This document shows, in pieces, positions 1 to 9,651 of a stretch of DNA of 54,522 bases. The translations under genes and the position numbers were made by a program. Where the stretch lies: assembly GCA_000739535.1 (NCBI GenBank), contig DF820474.1:50444-104965 (forward strand). Reading direction: 5' to 3'. Position 1 is the stretch's first letter. Every line of letters starts with the position of its first letter. The notes beneath the pieces were generated by a model. The model ran no database searches, was not told the DNA's origin, and was given only the letters and a program-made list of their open reading frames with translations. Source of the stretch: Candidatus Vecturithrix granuli (lineage in GTDB: Bacteria; Moduliflexota; Moduliflexia; Moduliflexales; Moduliflexaceae).

Positions 1-67
1 GAAACTCCAGTTTCGCGGCTGTCAACAATGCGCGAAACTGGAGTTTCGCGCTACATTTTCACAGGAG
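1..67. repeat. GCGAAACT nested palindrome, copy A (truncated by window edge)
   Basis: This is the first of four copies of one element. Each copy has a left palindromic arm (GCGAAACTCCAGTTTCGC), a short spacer and a right arm that is its reverse complement (GCGAAACTGGAGTTTCGC), followed by CTACATT. Each arm can fold alone, or the two arms can pair with each other. The copy ends in ACAGGAG, which resembles a ribosome binding site. The other copies lie at 149-213, 24005-24070 and 35913-35977. Confidence 0.85.
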
Positions 68-148
68 TCCATGCGAACGGGCGTTCACCTGGAGTTTCCA
101 GGAGATGTCATGAGTGAAACGCTCACCCGGCACAATGAAAATGAGAGA

Positions 149-213
149 TGTAATGCGAAACTCCAGTTTCGCGGCTGTCAACAATGCGCGAAACTGGAGT
201 TTCGCGCTACATT
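149..213. repeat. GCGAAACT nested palindrome, copy B
   Basis: This is a nearly exact second copy of the element at 1-67, lying between the first copy and the start of the first kinase. The tail after the right arm contains ACAGGAG at 216-222, close upstream of the ATG at 237. The kinase reading frame stays open through the whole repeat, so gene finders may wrongly extend the protein into it. Confidence 0.88.
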
Positions 214-236
214 TTCACAGGAGAAATGAGAGAGAC

Positions 237-2093
237 ATGCCAGCACGTCAACGGACAGGTATCTTCAGGAAAACATTTCTGCTTGCCTTTTTGCTGATGG
301 TCGTCATTATCTTGTTTTTTGCCACGCTCACGATTCCGCGGCAACGCAAGACCATTCTCAAGAGTATGGAAGCGCAGGCAAATGCCATTTCTTCGTCCAT
401 CGCGCAGGTGTGCGCCGATGCGATTGCCACGCAAGATTACCCATTTCTTGTGGAACACAATCTCAAAATGTTGCAAGGGAATCCCTCGATCCTTTATGTC
501 ATTGTGGCGTATCAAAACGGATTTTCTCTGGTGCTGACCCAAAATCGATGGGAACAGCGCGAGACGCTGGATGCGCGCTGGGAGATAGAAACGACAGAGG
601 TGGTCGCCGGTAAGATTCTGTACAGCGATTTGGTCCGGCAGAAGGTGTTTCACTATGCGTTTCCGCTGAGATATTCGTTTGTGTCCTGGGGTCATCTGTA
701 TTTAGGACTCTCATTGCACGACTTCAACAATGCCATTACGTCAATGTATGTGATTATGCTCCTGTTAAGCCTGGCTTGCCTCTTCATTGGGGTGTTTGGG
801 GCCTACTTGTTTGCCAAAACATTGACTCATCCGATTCTGGCCCTGCGCGAGGCCACAAATCAACTGGCGCGGGGGGATTTGACGGTCCGCGCCCGGATTA
901 TGACCAGGGATGAAATTGAGGAACTGGCGACGGCGTTCAACCAGATGGCGGAAAATCTTGAGAAGACCACGGTTTCGAAAGATTTTGTGCGCAATATCCT
1001 GGAAACGATGACGGAAAGCCTGGTAGTCACAACCGCAACCGGCCGGATTCGCATGGTCAATCAAGCGACTCTACAACTCCTGGGATACACGGAAGCCGAA
1101 CTTCTCGATCAGCCCTTACACCTTCTGTTCACCGGAGAAGACCCGTTGCTGAAAGACGCCTGGATTGACAACCTGGGGCAGTACGGGGACAAATATAACC
1201 ATGAGCGCATGTTGCGCTCCAAGACCGGCGTTGCGATCCCGGTACTGTTCTCTGCCGCGGTCATGTATCGTGACGACCAGGTACAGGGGATTGTGTGCGT
1301 AGCGTTGGATATTCGTCAGCGCAAAATCGCCGAAGAACAACTCCAACAGGCGTATCAAGATTTGAAAGAGACGCAGGGACAGCTTATCCAGACCGCCAAA
1401 CTTGCCTCGATCGGCGAGCTGGCGGCCGGGGTCGCGCATGAACTCAATCAGCCGTTGATGGTGATCCGGACGGCAATCCAATTTCTGACGCGCAGTCTCC
1501 AAAAACAGCGCATTGGCCTCCAGGAGGTGATTGAACATCTGGAACCAGTCGAACGGAATACGAAACGGATGATGAACATTATTGACCATCTGCGCGCTTT
1601 TTCCCGGCAATCGCAGACGCCGTTCGCCGCGATCAATGTCAACCAGGTGCTTGACGATGCTTTCTTGATGATCGGCGAGCAACTCCGCTTACGGAACATT
1701 ACGGTCGTAAAGCATTTCACCCCGGACCTGCCGACCGTCTCGGGCGACGCCAATCGCTTAGAACAAGTCTTTCTGAACCTGATCACCAACTCCCGCGATG
1801 CGATCACGGCCGCGCCCCACGCGAACGGCACCCTGAACATTACCACGCGCGTCTCCGAATCTCAAACGCACGTTGAAATTGTCATCCAGGATACGGGGGG
1901 CGGCATTCCCTCAGAATATCTTGACAAAATTTTTGATCCGTTTTTTACCACCAAAGAAGTCGGCCAGGGCACAGGATTGGGACTGTCCATCAGTTACGGT
2001 ATTATCAAAGAGCATCAGGGTGAGATTCAGGTGATGGAAACAGGATCTGAGGGGACGACATTTGTGATCAGATTACCGGTGGAAAGTGACTAA
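237..2093 (+). CDS. Membrane sensor histidine kinase (HAMP-PAS-HisKA-HATPase, NtrB-like)
   Basis: I start the protein at ATG 237 (618 aa) because the frame upstream of it is only translated repeat sequence. There is a transmembrane helix near residues 10-32, an extracytoplasmic segment of about 135 residues and a second helix near 170-193. A HAMP linker, a PAS domain (about 250-360) and a HisKA domain follow, with phosphoacceptor His401 in [10 protein letters not shown]. The HATPase ends with the [15 protein letters not shown] box. The HisKA/HATPase type resembles the NtrB/ZraS group. The next gene follows after 20 bases and begins with a receiver domain, so the two probably act together. The signal is unknown. 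Confidence 0.93.
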   Translation: MPARQRTGIFRKTFLLAFLLMVVIILFFATLTIPRQRKTILKSMEAQANAISSSIAQVCADAIATQDYPFLVEHNLKMLQGNPSILYVIVAYQNGFSLVLTQNRWEQRETLDARWEIETTEVVAGKILYSDLVRQKVFHYAFPLRYSFVSWGHLYLGLSLHDFNNAITSMYVIMLLLSLACLFIGVFGAYLFAKTLTHPILALREATNQLARGDLTVRARIMTRDEIEELATAFNQMAENLEKTTVSKDFVRNILETMTESLVVTTATGRIRMVNQATLQLLGYTEAELLDQPLHLLFTGEDPLLKDAWIDNLGQYGDKYNHERMLRSKTGVAIPVLFSAAVMYRDDQVQGIVCVALDIRQRKIAEEQLQQAYQDLKETQGQLIQTAKLASIGELAAGVAHELNQPLMVIRTAIQFLTRSLQKQRIGLQEVIEHLEPVERNTKRMMNIIDHLRAFSRQSQTPFAAINVNQVLDDAFLMIGEQLRLRNITVVKHFTPDLPTVSGDANRLEQVFLNLITNSRDAITAAPHANGTLNITTRVSESQTHVEIVIQDTGGGIPSEYLDKIFDPFFTTKEVGQGTGLGLSISYGIIKEHQGEIQVMETGSEGTTFVIRLPVESD

Positions 2094-2113
2094 AATGCCA
2101 GGGAGAGGGAGCC

Positions 2114-3343
2114 ATGCCTGCAAAAATCATGCTCGTTGATGATGAACCGGAAATTTTACACATCCTCGAAACGACCTTGACAGCCGAAGGGTTTCAGGTT
2201 AGAAAGGCTTTGGGAGGCAGAGAAGCGATCACCCTCTGCCAATCTGAGTCCGTTGATCTGACTATTACCGACATAAAAATGCCGGGAATGGATGGGCTGG
2301 AGGTCATCAAACATCTGAAAGACATGGATCAGGATATGGAATTTATCGTCTTGACAGGGTTTGCCACGCTTGACAATGCGATAAAAGCCTTACAGACTGT
2401 CAGAGCCTTTGGGTTTCTGCAAAAACCCCTGGAAGACCTGGATGTGCTCTTTCATACGGTTCAGCAAGCTCTGGAAAAAAGAGCCTTGCGCCTCCAAAAC
2501 CGATTACTGATAGCAGAGTTGCGCCAGCACCGGGATCATCTTGAGGATCTGGTGGCGCAACGCACAGCCGAGCTTCGGCAAGAAATGGAGGAACGTCAAC
2601 GCCTCGAAGGACAACTTGTGCAAAGCCAAAAGATGGAAGCGATTGGGCAATTAGCCGGCGGAATTGCGCATGATTTCAATACGCTTTTAGGGATCATCCT
2701 GGGATATGGCGAAATGCTGCACGACGATCTGCCAAAAGGCTCGCTCCAGCGAGAGAACTTAGAGGAGATGGTCACCGCAGCGGGACGCGCAAAAGCGTTG
2801 GTCAGGCAATTGCTGGATTTCGCCAGGCCGAGCAAGCACAATCGCTATCCGCTTCGGATAGCGGATGTCGTCGCCGATGCACTCCGGCTGCTGCGGTCAT
2901 CGCTGCCGAAGACTGTTGCTATCCGTGAACGGATCGAGGCGGCGTCAACCCTGGTACAAGCCAATGCGGCGCAAATCTTCCAGGTGATCATGAATTTGGG
3001 ACTCAACGCCGGCGATGCGATCGGCGGAAGTAAAGGAGAAATCGAGATCGCATTAACTGATGTAACCGTCAAAAGTGAATGTGCTCGTTTGCACGCCGTG
3101 CCGCCAGGGCGGTATATCTGTTTACAGGTATGTGACACCGGGGGTGGTATGCCTACAGATATTGCCGCCCATATTTTTGAACCCTTTTTCACCACAAAAG
3201 AGGTCGGTCAGGGATCAGGATTGGGGTTGTCCATCGTGCATGGGATTGTCACAAGTCATGGAGGGTTTGTCACTGTGGAGAGTGAACCTGGGCAGGGTGC
3301 CAGGTTTCGTGTCTATTTACCAGGGATAGGGATTGAAGATTGA
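2114..3343 (+). CDS. Receiver-histidine kinase hybrid (REC-HisKA-HATPase)
   Basis: This is a soluble 409-aa protein with no membrane segment. It has an N-terminal receiver (Asp53 in TITDIKMPGMDG, Lys104 in LQKPLE), a coiled coil near 125-175, a HisKA domain with His186 in GGIAHDFNTLLG and a HATPase with GQGSGLGLSIVHGI. The usual HDFNNLL motif of this kinase subgroup reads HDFNTLL here. A strong ribosome binding site (GGGAGAGGGAG) precedes ATG 2114. It lies just downstream of a membrane kinase and upstream of a lone receiver, so a phosphorelay of kinase to REC-kinase to receiver is plausible but inferred. Confidence 0.93.
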   Translation: MPAKIMLVDDEPEILHILETTLTAEGFQVRKALGGREAITLCQSESVDLTITDIKMPGMDGLEVIKHLKDMDQDMEFIVLTGFATLDNAIKALQTVRAFGFLQKPLEDLDVLFHTVQQALEKRALRLQNRLLIAELRQHRDHLEDLVAQRTAELRQEMEERQRLEGQLVQSQKMEAIGQLAGGIAHDFNTLLGIILGYGEMLHDDLPKGSLQRENLEEMVTAAGRAKALVRQLLDFARPSKHNRYPLRIADVVADALRLLRSSLPKTVAIRERIEAASTLVQANAAQIFQVIMNLGLNAGDAIGGSKGEIEIALTDVTVKSECARLHAVPPGRYICLQVCDTGGGMPTDIAAHIFEPFFTTKEVGQGSGLGLSIVHGIVTSHGGFVTVESEPGQGARFRVYLPGIGIED

Positions 3344-3418
3344 AGTTTGCTTTTCGACTTCACGCAGAATGACATTTATGATAAGCAAAATTGACCGATT
3401 CCATTTTCAATCTTCAAT
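3332..3418. repeat. Inverted repeat with 13-bp perfect arms
   Basis: ATTGAAGATTGAA (3332-3344) is matched by TTCAATCTTCAAT (3406-3418). The left arm overlaps the last codons and stop of the REC-kinase. The pair could act as a weak transcription barrier before the lone receiver at 3434, or may simply be a repeat remnant. Confidence 0.6.
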
Positions 3419-3433
3419 TTTCAATAAAGAATT

Positions 3434-3832
3434 ATGGCACGCATTCTGATTATTGATGATGATGTCCAGTTTTTGAAGATGCTGCGGCAGATGTTGGAAC
3501 GCGAAGGGTATGAGGTGGTAGAAGCTCTGGATGGGAGAGTTGGGATTCGTTTGTTCCGAGAGCTGCGGACGGAACTTGTCATCACTGATATTTTTATGCC
3601 GGAAAAAGAGGGCATTGAAACGACTTTAGAACTCAAACGGGAATTTCCGGGCGTGCCGATCATCATCATGTCTGGCGGCGGCCGGGCGTATGACTTTCGT
3701 TACCTCGATATGGCCAGGGAATTCGGGGCGGATCGCGCCTTTATAAAACCGTTCGAACGGCAGGAACTTTTGGCTGCGATCCAGGAATTATTAGACGAGC
3801 GTGAAGCGCCGGATCGCCGCCAGTCATTCTGA
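3434..3832 (+). CDS. Single-domain response regulator
   Basis: This 132-aa CheY-like receiver has no output domain. The acidic pocket DDD (residues 8-10), phosphoacceptor Asp52 in VITDIFMPEKEG and conserved Lys105 in FIKPFE are all present. Its position directly after a kinase and a REC-kinase suggests it is a phosphotransfer intermediate or a protein-interaction output. No DNA-binding region is present. Confidence 0.93.
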   Translation: MARILIIDDDVQFLKMLRQMLEREGYEVVEALDGRVGIRLFRELRTELVITDIFMPEKEGIETTLELKREFPGVPIIIMSGGGRAYDFRYLDMAREFGADRAFIKPFERQELLAAIQELLDEREAPDRRQSF

Positions 3833-3942
3833 TTTGATTGGGGATGATACTCCGCGAAATTTACCCATACTCTCCAGCATCTTGAAAGTGAAAGCCGTTA
3901 ATAAACGATTTTCTCCGTGAGATTACATCCGAAAGGAGGACA

Positions 3943-6900
3943 ATGAACATACGACATTTTTTGGGACTGAACATTCTGGTTTGGGGCTATTTGATCATAT
4001 TCTGCTGTGGCGCGGCGTCTGCTGATGTTCCTGTTCGCGCACAACCCTCGGCCTTTGTGATTGGACAGCAGGGACAGGTTGCCCCCGGCGGCCCTTATAG
4101 CTTAGACGAGATGTTGACCATTTTGCCGGATGTCAACGGTGACTGGACCCTGGATGATGTGACATCAGCAGCTTTCACCGACCGGTTTCAGCCGAATGAA
4201 ACGGCGCGCTCCGGTTTGGCTGCGGACGCCCGGGCGTATTGGGTGCGCCTTAACATTGACAATCGTTCCGAGTATGATGAAGCGGTATTCCTGCAATTTG
4301 TGCCGGCGTTTGTTGTTGACCTGTATCTGCGACCGCCGTCAGGCGAGCCGATCCACCAACACGCCGGTCTCTTCGTGCCCTTTGCGGAATGGACATTCCC
4401 CCTCAGTGATTTTCGCTACCCCCTGTTTTCCGTGACCATTCCGAAACTGACCACGCAAACTCTCTACGCACGTTTAGCCATCGAACCTCGCTGGCTAAAC
4501 GCCGCAGAACGGCAGATTACCGCCACCATCCGGTTGTCGAAAACAGTGTTGCGCGATGTTGCCAACTTTCGGTATGTCCTGGGCGTCATGGTAGGCCTGT
4601 TCCTCGGTCTGGGGCTGTATCTTTTTGTGGTGTTTCTGAGCGTCCGGGATCGCGCGTATCTGTATTTTAGCATATATGTCTTATTGTATAGCCTGCTGGA
4701 TATTGTGGGGTATGGGATCGCATTGGAATGGTTGTGGCCCGGCGCCCCGCGCTGGAATGCCTTTAGCCTTCTTCTGCTGATGCTGCTTATTGCCCCGCCG
4801 TTTATCAGCTTTAGCCAGCTCTATTTGCAGACGCAGACCGTCATGCCTCGCCTGCACCGCTTGTTAACCCTTATAAAATGGTCATATCTTGTACCTTTTG
4901 GAGTTGTCCTGATTGCCCCTGGCCGCGGCGACGATCTGATCCAAATCTGGTTTATCGTAGCCAGCCTCATCTTGTTAAGTATTGCGGTGAAAAGTTGGCG
5001 ACAGGGCTTTCAGCCTGCACGGATCTATCTCAGTGCGAATCTGGCGTTGCTGCTCAGCATCCTGCTCTATAATCTGACGCCCATATTAGGATTTTCAGGC
5101 AGCTTGTTCCTGGGATACTGCGTTGATCTGGGCGTCTTGATCCAGATTATCCTCTCTGCCATCGGTTTAGCGCAACGGATTACGATCATGCGCCAGGAAA
5201 AAGATCGCACACAAACGACGCTGTTGCAACTTGCCCAGGAGCATACACGGCTGATCCAGGAACAGAATCGCCTCTTAGAGCAAGAAGTGGCAGAACGCAC
5301 CTATGCTTTACAAGAAAGCGAAGAACGTTTTCGGGCGTTAGCAGAAAATTCACTGGATACAATTATGCGTTTTGACCGGGAATACCGCCATCTCTACGTC
5401 AATCCTGTGGTGGAAACGCTGACCGGCCTCCCGGTCAATGCCTTTCCGGGTAAAACCCACGCGGAATTAGGGTTCCCTACGCGCTTAGTGGCGCTCTGGG
5501 AAGAGTCTATTGATAGCGTGTTTACGTCTGGCCAGCCCCATCGTATTGAATTTGAACTTCCCACACACATCTGGCTGGATTGGCTGCTTATCCCGGAGCG
5601 TGCGCCGGATGGAACAGTGCGCACCGTACTCGCCTCTGCCCGTGACATCACGGAATATAAACACGCGGTGGAGGCCTTGCGCGAGAGCGAAGAGCGATTC
5701 CGCAACATGTTTGAACGTCATAGCGCCGTCATGTTGCTCGTGAATCCCGAGACCGGCCGGATCATCACCGCCAACCAGGCGGCGGTCAATTATTATGGCT
5801 ATTCGGCCGAAGCGTTCCAGGGCATGCCTATTACCCAAATTAATCATCTCCCTTTCGAAAACATCCACGCGGCGATGCAGGTGGCGACCCACACGCAGCA
5901 GAATTATTTTCAGTTTCAACATCATCTGGCTGATGGCACTGTGCGGGAGGTCGAAGTGTATTCGACGCCCATCCCCTTTCAGGGCCAACAGATGTTATTT
6001 TCGATTATTCACGACATTACCGAACGCAAACGCGTCGAAGAGGCTTTACTCCAGGCCAAAGAAGCAGCAGAATTCGCCAATCTGTCCAAGACCAATTTCC
6101 TGCGCAGCGTCTCCCATGAACTGCGCACGCCGTTGAATCATATCCTGGGTTTTGCGCGGATTTTGGAAAGCCAGACTTCCGGCGCATTGAATCCGCGACA
6201 GGCAAAATATATTGCTACCATTCTTGCCAGCAGCGACCACCTTTTGAAGTTGATTGAGGACATTTTGATGCTGTCGCAGCTTGATTTCGAGAAAACTGAT
6301 GTGTATCTGAGTGATATCCCGCTCAAACGGCTACTGGAAAATAGTGTGAAAACGATTCGGGAGAAAGACCTGAAGCAAGCATTGACATTGACGATCAAGC
6401 TCCCTCCGGAATTGGAAACCGCCACGATTAAGGCGGATCAGCGTAAACTGATGCAGGTGCTCTTCCAATTGCTTACCAATGCTGTCAAATTTACACCCGA
6501 TGGCGGCGCAATTGTTGTTGACGCGGAATGCAACGGAGAGGATATTGTGATTCGCGTCACGGATACGGGCATTGGCATCGCGCCAGAAGATCAGGAACAC
6601 ATCTTTGCGCCGTTTTATCAGGTCCGGAGTGGGCTGGCTAACAAAACTCCGGGTACGGGGTTGGGCTTACCCATTGCCAGACGGCTGGTCGAATTGCATG
6701 GGGGAAAACTCTGGGTATCCAGCACAGGGCCAGGCGCAGGCAGTTGCTTCAGTTTTTCGGTGCCGCAGGGCGTCGCATCACAAATGGAAAATGCATATCA
6801 ACGGTTTGATGACTCATCGATCGTGTTCCAGGACGCCGAGGCCTTATCTGCGACATCAGCAGAAGTCGAGATCACCCCACCGCCGCGCGCGGATTTGGAA

Positions 6901-7077
6901 GCTCTACATGAAATGGCAATATTAGGCAAAGTGTTCGAAATTCAGGAGCATCTCCAACGATTAGAAGTGCAAGATGCTCGCTATAAGCTCTTTGCCCGCA
7001 AAGTGTGGGTGTTAGCGAAAGCGTTCGAAGTTCAGCAGATTGCAACGATGGTCAAATCGTATTTGGATCAATTATAA
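3943..7077 (+). CDS. 7TM-DISM sensor histidine kinase with two PAS domains
   Basis: The protein has 1044 aa and starts after a near-perfect AAAGGAGG site. The order is signal peptide (1-27), an extracytoplasmic DISMED2-like sensor domain (about 50-190), a seven-helix DISM membrane domain (about 205-410), coiled coil, two PAS domains (about 455-570 and 575-690), HisKA with His725 in [10 protein letters not shown] and HATPase with PGTGLGLPIARRL. It ends in a helical module of about 65 residues beginning [10 protein letters not shown]. The same module closes several other kinases in this window. DISM proteins are known receptors for extracellular carbohydrates and related ligands in other bacteria, but the ligand here is unknown. 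Confidence 0.94.
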   Translation: MNIRHFLGLNILVWGYLIIFCCGAASADVPVRAQPSAFVIGQQGQVAPGGPYSLDEMLTILPDVNGDWTLDDVTSAAFTDRFQPNETARSGLAADARAYWVRLNIDNRSEYDEAVFLQFVPAFVVDLYLRPPSGEPIHQHAGLFVPFAEWTFPLSDFRYPLFSVTIPKLTTQTLYARLAIEPRWLNAAERQITATIRLSKTVLRDVANFRYVLGVMVGLFLGLGLYLFVVFLSVRDRAYLYFSIYVLLYSLLDIVGYGIALEWLWPGAPRWNAFSLLLLMLLIAPPFISFSQLYLQTQTVMPRLHRLLTLIKWSYLVPFGVVLIAPGRGDDLIQIWFIVASLILLSIAVKSWRQGFQPARIYLSANLALLLSILLYNLTPILGFSGSLFLGYCVDLGVLIQIILSAIGLAQRITIMRQEKDRTQTTLLQLAQEHTRLIQEQNRLLEQEVAERTYALQESEERFRALAENSLDTIMRFDREYRHLYVNPVVETLTGLPVNAFPGKTHAELGFPTRLVALWEESIDSVFTSGQPHRIEFELPTHIWLDWLLIPERAPDGTVRTVLASARDITEYKHAVEALRESEERFRNMFERHSAVMLLVNPETGRIITANQAAVNYYGYSAEAFQGMPITQINHLPFENIHAAMQVATHTQQNYFQFQHHLADGTVREVEVYSTPIPFQGQQMLFSIIHDITERKRVEEALLQAKEAAEFANLSKTNFLRSVSHELRTPLNHILGFARILESQTSGALNPRQAKYIATILASSDHLLKLIEDILMLSQLDFEKTDVYLSDIPLKRLLENSVKTIREKDLKQALTLTIKLPPELETATIKADQRKLMQVLFQLLTNAVKFTPDGGAIVVDAECNGEDIVIRVTDTGIGIAPEDQEHIFAPFYQVRSGLANKTPGTGLGLPIARRLVELHGGKLWVSSTGPGAGSCFSFSVPQGVASQMENAYQRFDDSSIVFQDAEALSATSAEVEITPPPRADLEALHEMAILGKVFEIQEHLQRLEVQDARYKLFARKVWVLAKAFEVQQIATMVKSYLDQL

Positions 7078-7156
7078 TGATGTCGTAAACGATTGGATGG
7101 CGGAGAAAAAAAGCATGCGCATATTAACAATGATCACGAGCTGGAGAGAACATAAG

Positions 7157-9649
7157 ATGAATACATTGAGAACAACGCTGAAACAGATGTGTATGCTTTG
7201 TCTTGCACTATGGGGTGTTGGGGTTGTTTTGGCAATGGCGGCATTGGTAGAGGCGTCCGGCATTGCGGAAAAATTGAAATTTGAACACCTGACCATTGCG
7301 CAGGGGTTGCCGCATGATGTCGTCTATTCCATTCTGCAAGACCGGCAAGGGTTTATGTGGTTTTCCGGGGAAGGCGGCTTAGCCCGGTATGACGGCTATA
7401 GTTTCAAGGTCTATCAACACGATCCGTTAAACCCGGACTCGATTGCAAGTAATAATATCAGCCAAATTTTGAAAGACCGGGAGGGCGCAATCTGGTGTTC
7501 GACGTGGGGTGCGGGCGTGGATCGCTTTGATCCGCAAACGGAAACCTTTCAGCATTACAAGCATGATCCCGCGAATCCGAACAGCCTGAGCGATGACCGG
7601 GCGCATGTGATCTATCAGGACAACAGCGGCATCCTCTGGTTCGGCACGTTCGCCGGAGGCTTGAATCGCTTTGATCCGGCTGCTCGAATCTTTACGCGCT
7701 TTCAACATGCTGATGACGACCCGCACAGTTTGAGTCATAATCGCGTCTGGTCGGTTGTCGAAGATCAGGCCGGCAATTTGTGGATCGGGACGAGCGATAA
7801 ATTGAATAGACTTGACCGGGCGACCGGACAATTCACGCATTATCACCATGATCCGCAGAATCCTCGCAGCCTCAGTCACAACGAAACGCGCTGGCTGTAT
7901 GTTGATCAGACTGGAACACTGTGGGTGTCCACCGCTGGCGGCCTCAACCGTTACCACGCCGCGAGCGATGATTTCACCCGATATGCGCATGACCCGCAAA
8001 ATCCGCACAGTTTGAGCAACAACACCGCCTTCAAAATCTGTGAAGATCAGCAGCAGCGTTTATGGATTGGCACGAAAGGCATTGACGCCGGCGGCTTGAA
8101 TATGTTCGATCCGCAAAGCCAGCAATTTGTCAGCTATGCGTATGATCCGAATAACCCCAGCAGTATCAGCCACAATGATATTCGGGATGTGTTCATTGAT
8201 CGCAGCGGCGTGTTGTGGATTGGGACGCGCGGCGGCGGCGTGAACAAACTCGATCTCAAGCCCAAAAAATTCCACAGCGTCACGCGCAACCCGAACGCGC
8301 CCAACACCTTGCACGGTGCGTTAGTGTTCGCGCTCGCGGAAGACGTGGACGGCAATCACTGGATCGGCACGGATGGCGGCGGATTGAACAAGCATGATGT
8401 CCGAAGCGGGGTGTTTTCCTATTACGACTCCACGAACAGCGGCATCAGTAAGGACTCCGTGCTTGCTATCCAGCCCGATTCCGATGGGCGCCTCTGGTTA
8501 GGCACGAAAGGGGAGGGGCTGAATCATTTTGACCCGCAAACAGAGCAATTTGTGGTGTATAAACAGGATCCGAACAATCCGAACAGCCTGAGCAATGACC
8601 AGGTGTACTCCCTGTTGCAGGATCGTGAAGGGCGTCTGTGGGTTGGCACGGATAACGGCTTGAATCTTTTCCATCCGGAAGATCAGACCTTTACGCGCTT
8701 TCTGCCGGACAAACAAAATCCGAACAGTCTGAGCTATAAGGCGATCTTATCCCTCATGCAGGCGCGAGATGGCGCGATCTGGATCGGAACCTGGGGCGGC
8801 GGTGTGAATAGATTGGAATTTACTGAGGTTTCAGGGGTGAGGGAGGCACAATTCACGGTGTATCGGCGTGACCTGAACAATCCGAATAGTTTGAGCAATG
8901 ATGAAGTCACTGCCTTGTTAGAGGATCGCAACGGCGATGTCTGGATCGGCACGAATGGCGGCTTGAACAAATTCGATCCCCGTACCCATACCTTCACTCA
9001 CTATTTTCAGGCCGATGGATTGCCGAACAGCGAAATTGCCGGCTTGCTCGAAGATCATGCGGGCATGATCTGGATCAGCACCATTGCCGGGTTATCCCGT
9101 TTCGATCCGGCGGGCCAGACATTTCGCAATTATGATGTCGCGGATGGCTTGCAAAGCAATCAATTCAAGGACAACGCGTATTTCCGCAGCCGCTCCGGGC
9201 AACTGTTTTTCGGCGGCGTGAATGGCTACAGCTATTTCGACCCGGCGCAGGTGCAGGATAATCCGGTGCCGCCGCCCGTCGCGCTGACAAGTTTTAAGGT
9301 GTTTGAGCAGCCGGTCGTCTTGCCGCTGTCCGTGTCCTATCTGCAACACCTGAAATTATCGTATCGTGACAAATTTTTCGCCTTTGAGTTTGCGGCATTG
9401 GATTACACCAATACCGAGAAAAATCGCTACGCCTATAAAATGGAAGGCTTTGATCACGATTGGATTGCGGCCGGACAGCGGCGCTACGCCAGTTATACGA
9501 ATTTGGATGCGGGGCAATATATCTTTCGCGTTATTGCGTCGAATAACGATGGCGTCTGGAACAAAGACGGCGTGGCGGTTAACCTGACGATTCTGCCCCC
9601 TGGTGGGAAACCGCGTGGTTCAGAGGGCTGCTGGCGATTCTGGTCGTAG
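7157..9649 (+). CDS. Two-component propeller sensor domain, N-terminal part of a frameshifted hybrid kinase
   Basis: I choose ATG 7157 (830 aa), which has GGAGA upstream and a hydrophobic signal segment (LCLALWGVGVV) within the first 30 residues. The body is about 13 repeats of the Reg_prop type (WIGT...GLNRFDP...F..Y.HDP.NPNSLS), forming one or two beta-propellers. A Y_Y_Y-type Ig-like domain follows (about residues 720-815). The protein stops abruptly where the membrane helix should begin. One extra C in the C5 run at 9596-9600 would join it in frame to the kinase at 9652, giving the standard order of a periplasmic propeller sensor kinase. Confidence 0.93.
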   Translation: MNTLRTTLKQMCMLCLALWGVGVVLAMAALVEASGIAEKLKFEHLTIAQGLPHDVVYSILQDRQGFMWFSGEGGLARYDGYSFKVYQHDPLNPDSIASNNISQILKDREGAIWCSTWGAGVDRFDPQTETFQHYKHDPANPNSLSDDRAHVIYQDNSGILWFGTFAGGLNRFDPAARIFTRFQHADDDPHSLSHNRVWSVVEDQAGNLWIGTSDKLNRLDRATGQFTHYHHDPQNPRSLSHNETRWLYVDQTGTLWVSTAGGLNRYHAASDDFTRYAHDPQNPHSLSNNTAFKICEDQQQRLWIGTKGIDAGGLNMFDPQSQQFVSYAYDPNNPSSISHNDIRDVFIDRSGVLWIGTRGGGVNKLDLKPKKFHSVTRNPNAPNTLHGALVFALAEDVDGNHWIGTDGGGLNKHDVRSGVFSYYDSTNSGISKDSVLAIQPDSDGRLWLGTKGEGLNHFDPQTEQFVVYKQDPNNPNSLSNDQVYSLLQDREGRLWVGTDNGLNLFHPEDQTFTRFLPDKQNPNSLSYKAILSLMQARDGAIWIGTWGGGVNRLEFTEVSGVREAQFTVYRRDLNNPNSLSNDEVTALLEDRNGDVWIGTNGGLNKFDPRTHTFTHYFQADGLPNSEIAGLLEDHAGMIWISTIAGLSRFDPAGQTFRNYDVADGLQSNQFKDNAYFRSRSGQLFFGGVNGYSYFDPAQVQDNPVPPPVALTSFKVFEQPVVLPLSVSYLQHLKLSYRDKFFAFEFAALDYTNTEKNRYAYKMEGFDHDWIAAGQRRYASYTNLDAGQYIFRVIASNNDGVWNKDGVAVNLTILPPGGKPRGSEGCWRFWS
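9596..9600 (+). other. Single-base frameshift at a C5 homopolymer splitting one kinase gene
   Basis: The frame reads CTG CCC CCT GGT and ends at TAG 9647-9649. With six C instead of five it would read ILPPWWETAWF and then a hydrophobic helix (GLLAILVVGLVFGG) running straight into the kinase at 9652. The restored segment is exactly the expected Y_Y_Y-to-membrane-helix junction. The cause may be an assembly error, a real inactivating mutation or slippage-based switching. Confidence 0.9.
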
Positions 9650-9651
9650 GG

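Noticed and set aside
114-236. N-terminal extension of the first kinase
   Set aside because: The extra 41 residues are translated repeat and leader sequence. The protein-like part starts at ATG 237 after a plausible ribosome binding site.
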